A DNA stretch of 64,000 nt from Nocardioides panzhihuensis (GTDB lineage Bacteria; Actinomycetota; Actinomycetes; Propionibacteriales; Nocardioidaceae): the NCBI RefSeq assembly GCF_013408335.1, contig NZ_JACBZR010000001.1, forward strand, positions 4,441,501-4,505,500, in the 5' to 3' direction. Below, in pieces: positions 35,740-43,462 of the stretch. Every line of letters begins with the position of its first letter. Position 1 is the stretch's first letter. The position numbers and the translations under genes are program-made. Under the pieces are notes generated by a model. It ran no database searches. It was given only the letters and a program-made list of their open reading frames with translations, and was not told the DNA's origin.

Positions 35740-36780
35740 ATGGCGCATGATCCCAACAGCCGAGCCATCGCCTCGGAGACCCGGGACTGGCTTCTGGTGA
35801 AGTCCCTGCTCCAGCCAGGTGAGGTCCAGTGGGCCCGGGTCGCGGTGAAGTTCCCCCACGAGGGAAATGCCTCGGGCCACGCGTTCCTGACCGACCGTCG
35901 GGTTATGTTCGAGTTCCACGAGCGCGTCTTCTCGGTCAACCTGGCCGTGGTCACCTTCATCGGTGTCCCTCCCCCGCCCAGCCTGGGTGACTTCATCATC
36001 GAGGCCCTCGTGCCCGGTTCGTCGTACTCGACGACGATGAAGATCCGGGACAAGGACGCCTTCCACGACTTCTTCCCGACCCTCGACTATGCGGCCCGCG
36101 CCGCCGGCGCCCAGCTGAACGTCGACGCCAGCTGGGGTGGCGAGTACGGCTCTGCCCAGGGCCAGCCTGCGCCCAGCAGCTACGGCGTCGCTCCGGCCCC
36201 CGGGTCCTACCCGGCCCAGGGGTCATACCCGAACACCGGCTCCTACTACCCCAACCAGGGCGCGTACGGCACCAACACCGGTTCCTTCTACGGTCAGTCG
36301 CCGAGCACGGGCGCCCAACGCGCCGTCGGCGGCTACGCCGGACAGCAGGGAGCGCAGCAGCGCGCCCGCGAGGAGGCCGCGCTGGTCGAGGCCAACCTCG
36401 CCCACGCGCTGCAGGCGTTCCTGCACGAAGGCGAGTCGATCCTCGCTGGGGCCGACATGCTCCAGAACATGACCGACGTCGAGATGAAGGTGATGGCCAC
36501 CGAGTCACGTCTGCTCGTCGTCGAGGGCAACATCTTGTGGGCCTCCCCGCTCGAGCAGACCCACGTCATCTACGCCGGTGGCGAGCGCAGCCACCTGCGT
36601 CTGCTGGTCGAGCGGGTCACCGAGACCATGTCGCTGACCCCGGCCCCACCGTCGGCGAGCCCGACCGACCAGCGCCGTCTCGTACTTCGTACGTTGCGCG
36701 ATGCCGCTGCCGGTGAGCAGCTGCACAACCACCTGACCACCAACGGCGGCCAGGTCTTCGACGCCTGGCCGGAGCACTAG
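35740..36780 (+). CDS. Unknown protein with two PH-like parts and a Gly/Ser/Tyr/Pro-rich linker
   Basis: From the ATG at 35740 the protein has 346 residues; an in-frame ATG at 35668 would add 24. Neither has an ideally placed ribosome site. Residues about 10-110 look like a beta-rich PH/bacterial-PH domain (GHAFLTDRRVMFEFHERVFS). The middle is low complexity with repeated GSYP/GSYY/GSFY units. The last 150 residues form a second, similar domain (VMATESRLLVVEGNILWASP). It faces away from whiB7. Function unknown. Confidence 0.75.
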   Translation: MAHDPNSRAIASETRDWLLVKSLLQPGEVQWARVAVKFPHEGNASGHAFLTDRRVMFEFHERVFSVNLAVVTFIGVPPPPSLGDFIIEALVPGSSYSTTMKIRDKDAFHDFFPTLDYAARAAGAQLNVDASWGGEYGSAQGQPAPSSYGVAPAPGSYPAQGSYPNTGSYYPNQGAYGTNTGSFYGQSPSTGAQRAVGGYAGQQGAQQRAREEAALVEANLAHALQAFLHEGESILAGADMLQNMTDVEMKVMATESRLLVVEGNILWASPLEQTHVIYAGGERSHLRLLVERVTETMSLTPAPPSASPTDQRRLVLRTLRDAAAGEQLHNHLTTNGGQVFDAWPEH

Positions 36781-36793
36781 CTTCTAGATACGA

Positions 36794-36825
36794 CGAGAGC
36801 CCCAGCCGACCGGCTGGGGCTCTCG
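36794..36825. terminator. Bidirectional terminator hairpin
   Basis: A perfect 15-bp stem (36794-36808 with 36811-36825) with a two-base loop, followed by TTTCT, lies between two convergent genes. Its arms resemble those of the hairpin at 3569-3598. Confidence 0.88.
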
Positions 36826-36838
36826 TTTCTGCTGTGGG

Positions 36839-37573
36839 TCAGTCCTGCGGGTTGAAGAACAGACCGAGGGCGACGGCCCAGACGAGGTGCCACAGGTAGA
36901 CACCCAGGACGGTGCCCCACCCGAGGTTGATCGAGAAGAAGCCCGGGTCGATGCCGATGACATCCTCCGGGTGCAGGGCCGGGATCCACCAACCGCAGGA
37001 GGCGGTGGCGAGGAACATGCCCATGCCGAGCGAACGCGCGAGGTTGCTCGAGGTGGTGTGGGTCTTGCCGAGCCACGGGAAGATCACCAGGGCGTAGGCG
37101 AGCGCGAAGACCATGCCGTTGAAGTAGTGGAAGCCCATGCCGGCGAACCACTGCGAGACGGCGAAGCCGGCCTCGTTGGCGGTGGCGTTCGGGGTCAGGA
37201 TGACGCCGTTGAAGAACGCGAAGTCCAGCGGACCGTCCATGATGCCGAGGCCGTAGATCCAGTAGCCGAACATCGTGGCGAGCTGGGTGGCGCCGAAACC
37301 GGCGACAAGGGCGCCGATGAGACGGTGGTTGTTGACGAACTGCGGCCAGTGCGTTCCGGTCGTCTGCGCCATCACCGCCGGCTGCTGGATCGCCGGCTCC
37401 TGGTACTGGGGCTGGGCCTGTGACTGCTGCGGACGCTGGTCCCAACCAAGGGCGGGGGGCTGCTGCTGGGCGGGGGCCGACGGGGTGCGGTAGGCACCGT
37501 TCGTCTGCATCCGCGACGCAAGCTCGTCCGCACTCGCCGCATGGGGCGGCCGATGCGGGTAGTACGACGACAT
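36839..37573 (-). CDS. Membrane protein with Gln/Pro-rich N-terminal tail
   Basis: The 244-residue protein has a cytosolic-looking tail of about 75 residues rich in Gln, Pro and Ala, followed by five or so hydrophobic segments (LIGALVAGFGATQLATMFGY; FNGMVFALAYALVIFPWLG; LGWGTVLGVYLWHLVWAVAL). No family is recognised. It stands alone, with the 36794-36825 terminator downstream. Confidence 0.78.
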   Translation of the reverse strand: MSSYYPHRPPHAASADELASRMQTNGAYRTPSAPAQQQPPALGWDQRPQQSQAQPQYQEPAIQQPAVMAQTTGTHWPQFVNNHRLIGALVAGFGATQLATMFGYWIYGLGIMDGPLDFAFFNGVILTPNATANEAGFAVSQWFAGMGFHYFNGMVFALAYALVIFPWLGKTHTTSSNLARSLGMGMFLATASCGWWIPALHPEDVIGIDPGFFSINLGWGTVLGVYLWHLVWAVALGLFFNPQD

Positions 37574-38045
37574 GGTGGTGTTGCCTCCTGATTACCGAAC
37601 GTCTTAGTCGTTCCCCCGTGCCCTGCCGAATTTGCGACGTCGACACAAGCGGCAGAATCCTCTCACGGGAGGACAGCAGCCCGCACGTTACCGCCTATTC
37701 GGCTTATATCCCACAGGGTCGAACGGCCCGAGCCGGGGTGAGGTCGGGGACCTCTGGCCCGAGACTCCTGCCGAAGCAGGAGGACTACCCTCCCACGCAC
37801 GCCCTCCCCCGCGCTCGCCACCGCCCGGCGTGTCCCGCCCTCTGGGCACAACACAGATCGCACCAGTAACACCAGCCCCAGGGTTACCCGGTTGACCGGG
37901 TAACCCACAGCAGCCACCGCCCGAACGAACACCCCGAGGAACCAAGAGGGTGCGGGGGATATCCCCCGCCGCGGCCGGAGGCCGCCGTATAAATCGAGAA
38001 ACGACGTGGACCGCTTTGCGGTCACACGTCGTCTTCGTTTTCGAG
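37574..38045. other. Non-coding region with several palindromes downstream of tRNA-Asp
   Basis: Short frames here lack ribosome sites and gene-like composition. Three structured sites stand out. An 11-bp stem with a TTGA loop lies at 37881-37906. A perfect 18-base palindrome, GCGGGGGATATCCCCCGC, lies at 37952-37969. The third is the tRNA terminator at 38001-38032. The first two have no assigned role. Confidence 0.6.
38001..38032 (-). terminator. Terminator of tRNA-Asp
   Basis: Arms ACGACGTG and CACGTCGT, plus ACCGC/GCGGT inside, form a stem-loop just past the 3' end of tRNA-Asp. Read on the minus strand it is followed by TTTCTCGATTTAT. Confidence 0.8.
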
Positions 38046-38119
38046 CGACCCTGACGAGACTTGAACTCGCGACCTCCGCCGTGACAGGGCGGCGCGCTAA
38101 CCAACTGCGCTACAGGGCC
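38046..38119 (-). tRNA. tRNA-Asp (anticodon GUC)
   Basis: A 74-base cloverleaf on the minus strand has acceptor GGCCCTG/CAGGGTC, D-arm GCGCAGTTGGTTAGCGC, anticodon loop CTGTCAC, T-arm GAGTTCAAGTCTC and discriminator G. Confidence 0.96.
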
Positions 38120-38198
38120 TAGTTTTGTTTCCGCTGTTCTGCGGCAACGGGAAAAACATAGCCCATGGGTGCGGACGATTCACAATCGGGGGAGCGTC

Positions 38199-39992
38199 CT
38201 ACTCCTCGAAGGGCTCCTCGCCCTTCGGCTCCTCGTCGGTGAGACCCTCCACGAGGCGGTTCTTGACCATGTACGCCATCGCTCGGTCGGCTGCCCGGGC
38301 CTTGCGTCGCAGGGCCTCGACACCAGGGGCCTTCTCGTCGCTGTACGCCGCGAGCCGAGCGACCTCGCGCCCGGTCTGACGCTGGATCTCGGACATCGCG
38401 AGCCACACCCCGAGGTCCTGCTCGAGACCTTCGCGGGAGCGCAGGATCGCTGCGGTGAGGAGCTGGATGACGGTGACCTCGACGTCCTCGGCGGTGGACG
38501 AGCTGGAGACGAGGGTCGCCGCGATCGTGCCGGCGCCGGTGGTGGTGATCGCACCGGCGGTGACGAGGCCGCCGACCATCCCACCTGGCCCGAAGGCGGA
38601 GAGCGCCCCGATGATCGCGGCTCCCCCGGCCAGCCCGGCGGGGGCGGCCAGCGCGAGGCCGATCGGCCCGGCGACCAGCACCGCGGCTCCGATCCCGATG
38701 CCGACCCACAGCTTCCACTGGTCGACCGGGTAGACGGCCTTCGACGCAGACTGCATCGCGATGTGCAGGTTCTCGCCGAGCCCGCCACCGAGCCCCATCC
38801 AGACCGTCAGATCGTGGAATGCCTGGCGGCGTACGTCGTCGGGGACGTCGATCTCGTAGGGCCGCACCGGGTTGGCGGTGGCCAGCGCCACCAGGGCGAG
38901 GACGGCCTCTTCCTTGGAGAGCTGGGTCAGCGGCTTGGGCCGAGGCAGGTCCCGGTCACCGGGAAGGTCGGGCGAGACGCGCAGGTCCAGGAGCTGTTGG
39001 GGGATGCGTACGCCGTCGTGCTGGTAATTCTCGATCAGCCGTTCCAGGACCTCGTGCTGGACGACGCGCAGGGCGGCGCCGAAGCGCTCCTGAGTGGCGC
39101 CCTTGAGGTGGTCGCGGAGGAACTGGGCGTAGGCGAGCCACAGCTCCAGGCGCACCTCGAGCGAGTTGAGGGCGACGTCGGGGGTGCCCTCGACGAGCGC
39201 GACCTCCTTGGCCAGAGAGCCGAACAGGCCTCGTCCGATCGCAGTGGCGACCGGCTTCGAGCGGAGGTAGGTGGTGGTGCGGTGATCGAGGCCGAGCCCG
39301 ACCTGGAGATCGAGCGCCCACGGGAAGTGGCGCCAGATGCCCCGCAGCCCGGTCACCGCGTCGCCGTTGCTCCATACGTTGACCCACCAGCCGACGTGGT
39401 CGACGGGCGACTTCATCTCCAGACGGTCGGAGTCCTCGTGGAGGTTCGGGTGGGCGGCCGGGCTGCCGATGGTGACCAGCCCGACGACCGTCAGCTTCGG
39501 CGGGAGCCGGCGCAGCAGATCGATCGCGATGATCGAGCCGAGGCTGTGGCCGACGATGACGATCTCACCCTCCTCGGGGAGCTCGTCCAGGACCATGCGC
39601 AGCGTACGCGCCCGGATCCCGGGCTTGGTCACGTAGTTGTGCGCCTGACGGAGCACCCGCAGCACGATCGGCGCCAGCGAGTCGGTCACCCCGACCGGAG
39701 ACGCCGGGACAGGTTCACCGAGGATCTTCTCGAGCTCAGCGGTCGCACGCTCGACCCGGCGACGTACGCCCCGCTGCTCCTCGGCACTCGGTCTCGGCGT
39801 CGTGACCGGCGGGATCCTCAGGGTCTTGTCAGCGATATCGGTCCGGAGCACGTCCGGATACTTCGGCGCGATGACCTCGACCCCCTCGAGCCCCGGGTAG
39901 CCGACATCCTGGAGCGCCTTGTCCAGCGCGCGGCGCCAGGCGTCGCGCGGATCACCGTTGCCGACGCCGTGAAGGTAGAGGAGCGAGACCAC
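38199..39992 (-). CDS. Predicted serine esterase/lipase with C-terminal glycine-rich hydrophobic domain
   Basis: The 597-residue protein starts MVSLLYLHGVGNGD, an oxyanion-type HG motif. The nucleophile elbow GHSLG is at residues 148-152, followed by LVTIGSPAAHP, typical of lipases that act on lipids or large esters. Residues about 427-500 are almost free of charge and rich in Gly and Ala (IGIGAAVLVAGPIGLALAAP and following), a glycine-zipper-like membrane or pore segment. The end is charged and helical. No partner gene lies beside it. It is cytosolic or membrane-bound, since no signal peptide is present. Confidence 0.75.
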   Translation of the reverse strand: MVSLLYLHGVGNGDPRDAWRRALDKALQDVGYPGLEGVEVIAPKYPDVLRTDIADKTLRIPPVTTPRPSAEEQRGVRRRVERATAELEKILGEPVPASPVGVTDSLAPIVLRVLRQAHNYVTKPGIRARTLRMVLDELPEEGEIVIVGHSLGSIIAIDLLRRLPPKLTVVGLVTIGSPAAHPNLHEDSDRLEMKSPVDHVGWWVNVWSNGDAVTGLRGIWRHFPWALDLQVGLGLDHRTTTYLRSKPVATAIGRGLFGSLAKEVALVEGTPDVALNSLEVRLELWLAYAQFLRDHLKGATQERFGAALRVVQHEVLERLIENYQHDGVRIPQQLLDLRVSPDLPGDRDLPRPKPLTQLSKEEAVLALVALATANPVRPYEIDVPDDVRRQAFHDLTVWMGLGGGLGENLHIAMQSASKAVYPVDQWKLWVGIGIGAAVLVAGPIGLALAAPAGLAGGAAIIGALSAFGPGGMVGGLVTAGAITTTGAGTIAATLVSSSSTAEDVEVTVIQLLTAAILRSREGLEQDLGVWLAMSEIQRQTGREVARLAAYSDEKAPGVEALRRKARAADRAMAYMVKNRLVEGLTDEEPKGEEPFEE

Positions 39993-40064
39993 CTTCCGAT
40001 TCTCTCTTATGTCATGAGAAACACGGGGTTACGCGGGGCCGACTGTTTCTGGGGCGGGCTTGTC

Positions 40065-40218
40065 TAGACCCCATCCCCGCTGGCCGAGACCCCGACCCCC
40101 GCTGGCCGAGACCCCGACCTCCGCTGGCCGAGACCCCATCCCCGCTGGTCGAGACCCCGACCTCCGCTGGTCGAGACCCCATCCCCGCTGGTCGAGACCC
40201 CGACCTCCGCTGGTCGAG
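40065..40218. repeat. Tandem array of 21-22-bp repeats
   Basis: About eight units alternate between GAGACCCCATCCCCGCTGGYC (21 bp) and GAGACCCCGACCTCCGCTGGYC (22 bp). The GCTGGTCGAG motif at unit ends recurs in the dispersed repeat that begins at 40207. No gene covers 39993-40429, which holds this array, that repeat and inverted-repeat arm A. Confidence 0.9.
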
Positions 40219-40258
40219 CCGCCGGAGCCGCTAGGCGGAGGCGTGTCGAGACCAACAC
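40207..40258. repeat. Dispersed palindromic repeat, half copy
   Basis: These 52 bases match 54905-54956 at 51 positions. They run from CCGCTGGTCGAGCC to GTGTCGAGACCAACAC. Only one half of the larger palindrome at 54905-55021 is present here. Confidence 0.9.
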
Positions 40259-40296
40259 AGTTCCCTGCCGGAACGTCCCACCCAAAGGCCGGACAG

Positions 40297-40412
40297 GGCC
40301 GCCGACCCGACTTTCGAGGGTCTTCTCGACGAACCCCGGAGTCAAGGACGGCCTTCGGCCGCCGGCTACGCCGGCCGCTTCGCGGTCCTGGACACCGGAC
40401 CATGTCGAGAAA
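40297..40412. repeat. Long inverted repeat, left arm, outer part (A)
   Basis: Read rightward, this segment matches the reverse complement of 44939-45078, with some indels. Shared landmarks are GGCCGCCGACCCG, CCCGGAGTCAAGG, ACGGCCTTCGGCCGCCGGCT, CGCCGGCCGCT and GCGGTCCT. The match ends at GAGAAA, where IS110 DNA begins. Confidence 0.8.
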
Positions 40413-40429
40413 AGACGCTTCTATGTTTG

Positions 40430-41485
40430 TCAAGCGGTGTTGAGGGTGCGGTAGATCTGTCGGGTGGTGTAGCGCTTGAGGATGCGGCGGATCTCTCGGG
40501 TGGTCTTGCCCTCGGCTCGGCGTCGTTCGGTGTAGGCGCGGGTGGTGGGGTCGCAGCGCATGCGGGTCAGGACGATGGTGTGCAGGGCGCGGTTGAGACG
40601 GCGGTCCCCGCCGCGGTTGAGGCGGTGGCGTTGGGTGTTGCCGGAAGAGGCGGGGAGTGGGGCGGTGCCGGCGATCTTGGCGAAGGCGGTCTCGCTGCGT
40701 ACGCGGCCGGGGTGGGACCAGGCGGTGAGGATGATCGCCGCGGTGACGGGGCCGATGCCGGGCTGGTCGAGCAGGATGGGCGCTTGGTCGTGGACGAGTG
40801 TCTTGATCTGGTTGGCGTTGTCGGTGATCTGGGAATCGAGCTCGGTAATTCGGAGCGCGAGGCGCACGGCATGGGCCCTGGTGGTGGCGAGGTCGATGGG
40901 TTCTTCGCGGCGTCGCCACCGGGAGATGGTCTTGATCTGGGTGTTGGTCAGGGCACGGCGGGCGTCGATGTCGAGGTCGTTGGTCCGCAGCAATGCGGTG
41001 AGCGCATTGACTGCGCGGGTGCGTTCCCCGGTGGCCTGTTCACGGGCGGTGAGCAGGACTTGCAGCGCTGAGCGCACGCTGGCGGCGTGCTGGTCCCCAC
41101 CGCCGCGACGATCGCGGAGTCGGCGGGTCGGCGTCGTCAGCGTGGAGCGCGCCGCGGCGAGGGAGTCTATGGCGTCGTTCTTGCCCGCGGCCGGGTCACG
41201 ACGCGGGGTGGGGGCTTCCACGACCCGGTAGCCAGATACGGCCAGACGGCCGGCCAGGATCGCGCCGTAGGTGCCGGTGTCCTCTGCTGCGACCAGGGTG
41301 GCGTCGAGGTCGCCTTCGGTGCGGCGCCCGATCCAGTCGATTGCTCGGGTCAGGCCGGCGGGGCTGGCGGGAAACTGCTGCTGGTCGATCACTCGACCGG
41401 AGGACTCCAGGATGGTGTAGGTGTGGGTGGCCGCGTGGGTATCGACTCCCACGACGAATCTGAACAGGTCTGCCACGATGGTCAT
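40430..41485 (-). CDS. IS110-family transposase (DEDD recombinase)
   Basis: The 351-residue protein starts at the ATG at 41485. The RuvC-like DEDD domain shows Asp15 in VVGVDTHAATHT, Glu68 in VAAEDTGTYG, and Asp104 and Asp107 in KNDAIDS. The C-terminal Tnp domain has LLDQPGIGPVTAA and the serine-bearing PASSGNTQRHRLNRGGDRR. It would move the element through an RNA-guided mechanism. The gene appears intact. About 300 non-coding bases lie upstream and only 17 downstream, the layout of the IS110 subgroup. Confidence 0.93.
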   Translation of the reverse strand: MTIVADLFRFVVGVDTHAATHTYTILESSGRVIDQQQFPASPAGLTRAIDWIGRRTEGDLDATLVAAEDTGTYGAILAGRLAVSGYRVVEAPTPRRDPAAGKNDAIDSLAAARSTLTTPTRRLRDRRGGGDQHAASVRSALQVLLTAREQATGERTRAVNALTALLRTNDLDIDARRALTNTQIKTISRWRRREEPIDLATTRAHAVRLALRITELDSQITDNANQIKTLVHDQAPILLDQPGIGPVTAAIILTAWSHPGRVRSETAFAKIAGTAPLPASSGNTQRHRLNRGGDRRLNRALHTIVLTRMRCDPTTRAYTERRRAEGKTTREIRRILKRYTTRQIYRTLNTA

Positions 41486-41782
41486 CGGCGATGGACTCCT
41501 CTGCTTCGGGATGGACGTCGTCACCGGCGTCGGCCCGGGAGTGAAGTCACCACGAGGCATCACTGTGATGAGCCACGACCACGGCTGCTACCGGGTCGGA
41601 CATGCTTCTGATCAAGCCATCGAGGTGGGCCAGGGTCGGCGCCGGACCCCATCGAGACGGACACGTCTTTTCGAAGACACCACGAACATGATCGCGGGCC
41701 AATTTGGCTGGGAGTCACATCCCGACAGGACCGGCCCCGACCCTGCCAGCCAGCCCCAGGCCAGCCGTCATCAACACTCACA
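41486..41782 (-). ncRNA. Candidate bridge-RNA region of the IS110 element
   Basis: In the IS110 subgroup the bridge RNA is made from the non-coding stretch between the left end and the transposase start. That stretch is about 300 bases here and has no gene. I could not fold it, so the loops that match donor and target are not assigned. Confidence 0.35.
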
Positions 41783-41826
41783 GATTTGGCTGGCTAACGG
41801 GGCGGCGGCCCGGGTGTGGCGCAGCG
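41783..41826. repeat. Long inverted repeat, left arm, inner part (C)
   Basis: From GATTTGGCTGGCTAACGGGG to GTGTGGCGCAGCG this matches the reverse complement of 44899-44938 closely. It continues arm A beyond the IS110 insertion. Confidence 0.75.
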
Positions 41827-41895
41827 AAGTCTCGCTTCGGAACGGTGCTGTTCGTGGGGTGGGAGGGTGGCCCTTCGGGCCACTTACCATCCACA

Positions 41896-41910
41896 GGGCC
41901 AAGGCCGTTC
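41896..41910. repeat. Target-site duplication, left copy (IS481)
   Basis: GGGCCAAGGCCGTTC directly precedes the IS481 element and recurs directly after it at 43332-43346. Confidence 0.92.
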
Positions 41911-43331
41911 TGTCGTGTCTCAGGACATCGGTGACAGTTCTGCATCAGGACATCGGTGACGTTTGATGTGTCAGGACATCGGTGACGTTTTGAGGTTCCC
42001 GGGGCCGGGGTTGAGGGGTCGCCCGTTGCCGACGTAGGTGACGCCTGGTGCGGGTCGGGTGTGCTCGATGAGGATCTCGCCGTCCAGATCGGCGATGGTG
42101 ATGTTCTCACCGCTGGTGATGACCAGGACGTGTTCGTGACGACGTCCTCTGGCGACCTTGTACTGGACCTTGTCCAGGAAGAGTGTGCCGACGCAGGTCA
42201 ATTTCCGAGCTTGGGTGTCGGGCGGCAGGTCGGTCGGGATCACCGCTGGTCGCGGTCGGTGGGCAGGGGTGAAGGGTGTCGGCGTGGGTCGCGGTGCCTC
42301 GGTCTTTTCGGTGGCCTCCCACGCCGTCTGCGGCGTGACGCGGCCAGGTAGCCCTTGATGGGGGCGCTGGGTGTTGTAGATCTGGTCGAATGTGTCGACT
42401 TGGGCCTGCAGCTCGGCCAGGCTGGCGGCGAGTGGTTGTTTGTCGAGGTAGCGAAACAGGGTCTGGTGGAAGCGTTCGTTCTTGCCCTGGGTGGTCGGCT
42501 TGTAGGGCTTGCCGGTGATGGGCTCGACTCCCAGCTCCATCGCTCGCACCACGAGACGGCCCAATATCCCGCGCCGGGTCGGATTCAGCGCCAGGCCGTT
42601 GTCGGACAGCAGACGTTGGGGCACGCCGTGGGCCGTGAGGGCCTTGTCGAAGACGGCGACCGCCGCATCGGAGGTCTCTGCCCACGCCACATGGGAAGCG
42701 ACCGCGTAGCGGGAGTGGTCATCGATGAGCTGGAAGATCACGCACCTACGGCCCCTGGTCAAGACGTACTCGGTGGCATCCAGCTGCCAGCACGCGTTCG
42801 GTGCGGGGTACACGAACCGACGCCACGCCGAGCGGGGCTTCTTCCTCGGCTCAAGACGAGCCACACCAGCGGCACGGAAGATCCGTGCCAACGATGCGAC
42901 CGAGGGGACCGGGTCGAGCCCCATCGCGTGCATCTTGTCGTGCACGCTGATCGGGCCGTGGTCCAGGCCCGAGGACTCCAGTGCCGCACGCACCTCAAGG
43001 GCTTGCTGCTTGACCACCTCGGTGATCCGAGAAGGGCTCGCCTGGGGCCGCCGGCTGCGGGGCTCAAGCGCTGGGGCCGCGCCCTCGGCGCGAACCCTGG
43101 CACGGATCGAGTAGAAGGTCTTGCGAGAAATCTCGTGCTCGGCACAGAAGGTCGTCACCGCTCCCCGCGGCGCATCACGTGGCCACTCCACGATCGCGAG
43201 ACGGACACGAGGATCAACAGGCTCATTGGCAGGCACCACCCAAACCCAGCCAGAAGTGTCACCACCAAGGTGATTCGAAGTGTCACCGATGTCCTGATGC
43301 AGAACTGTCACCGATGTCCCGCGACATGACA
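41911..43331 (-). mobile_element. IS481-family insertion sequence, 1421 bp, complete
   Basis: The element is bounded by 50-bp terminal inverted repeats (41911-41960 and 43282-43331) matching at 47 positions, beginning TGTC. It is flanked by an exact 15-bp target duplication. The 15-base motif CAGGACATCGGTGAC occurs three times at the left end at about 25-base steps and twice, once with one change, at the right end. These are probably transposase-binding sites. Everything needed for movement seems present. Confidence 0.93.
41971..43239 (-). CDS. IS481-family transposase (DDE)
   Basis: The protein has 422 residues from the GTG at 43239 (VVPANEPVDPRVRLAIVEWP). The open frame continues upstream beyond the element end, so the start must be internal and this GTG is the likeliest. 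An HTH occupies residues 25-50 (FCAEHEISRKTFYSIRARV). The catalytic triad is Asp154 (WQLDATEY), Asp213 (LLSDNG) and Glu255 (GKNERFHQT). The C-terminal tail is typical of longer IS481 members. Its stop overlaps one of the end-repeat motifs. Confidence 0.9.
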   Translation of the reverse strand: MVPANEPVDPRVRLAIVEWPRDAPRGAVTTFCAEHEISRKTFYSIRARVRAEGAAPALEPRSRRPQASPSRITEVVKQQALEVRAALESSGLDHGPISVHDKMHAMGLDPVPSVASLARIFRAAGVARLEPRKKPRSAWRRFVYPAPNACWQLDATEYVLTRGRRCVIFQLIDDHSRYAVASHVAWAETSDAAVAVFDKALTAHGVPQRLLSDNGLALNPTRRGILGRLVVRAMELGVEPITGKPYKPTTQGKNERFHQTLFRYLDKQPLAASLAELQAQVDTFDQIYNTQRPHQGLPGRVTPQTAWEATEKTEAPRPTPTPFTPAHRPRPAVIPTDLPPDTQARKLTCVGTLFLDKVQYKVARGRRHEHVLVITSGENITIADLDGEILIEHTRPAPGVTYVGNGRPLNPGPGNLKTSPMS

Positions 43332-43346
43332 GGGCCAAGGCCGTTC
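43332..43346. repeat. Target-site duplication, right copy (IS481)
   Basis: An exact copy of 41896-41910. It lies 116 bases upstream of the DUF222-HNH start, so the insertion is in or near that gene's promoter. Confidence 0.92.
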
Positions 43347-43462
43347 GCTCACCGCGAAAACAAGGCTTGACCTGCGAATATAAGTAGAATTGAGCGGTCG
43401 AAACGAGTAGAATCAGACCCATCACGACACGCCTCTACACGCCGGAGAGGAGGGCGGCCGCG

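Larger units (their letters stand above)
40413..41783 (-). mobile_element. IS110-family insertion element (approximate limits)
   Basis: The limits come from comparing the split left arm (A plus C) with the intact right arm at 44899-45078. In the intact arm GAGAAA runs straight into TTTGGCTGGCTA. Here about 1.37 kb including the IS110 transposase separates the two parts. A second ATTTGGCTGG at about 41701 makes the right end uncertain by 80 bases. IS110 elements usually lack terminal inverted repeats, in line with what is seen. Confidence 0.65.

Noticed and set aside
38046..38119. tRNA-Asp as the attachment site of an integrated island
   Set aside because: No integrase gene and no duplicated tRNA 3' end were seen in the window.
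40065..40218. CRISPR array
   Set aside because: Units are contiguous 21-22-bp repeats without unique spacers and no cas gene is present.
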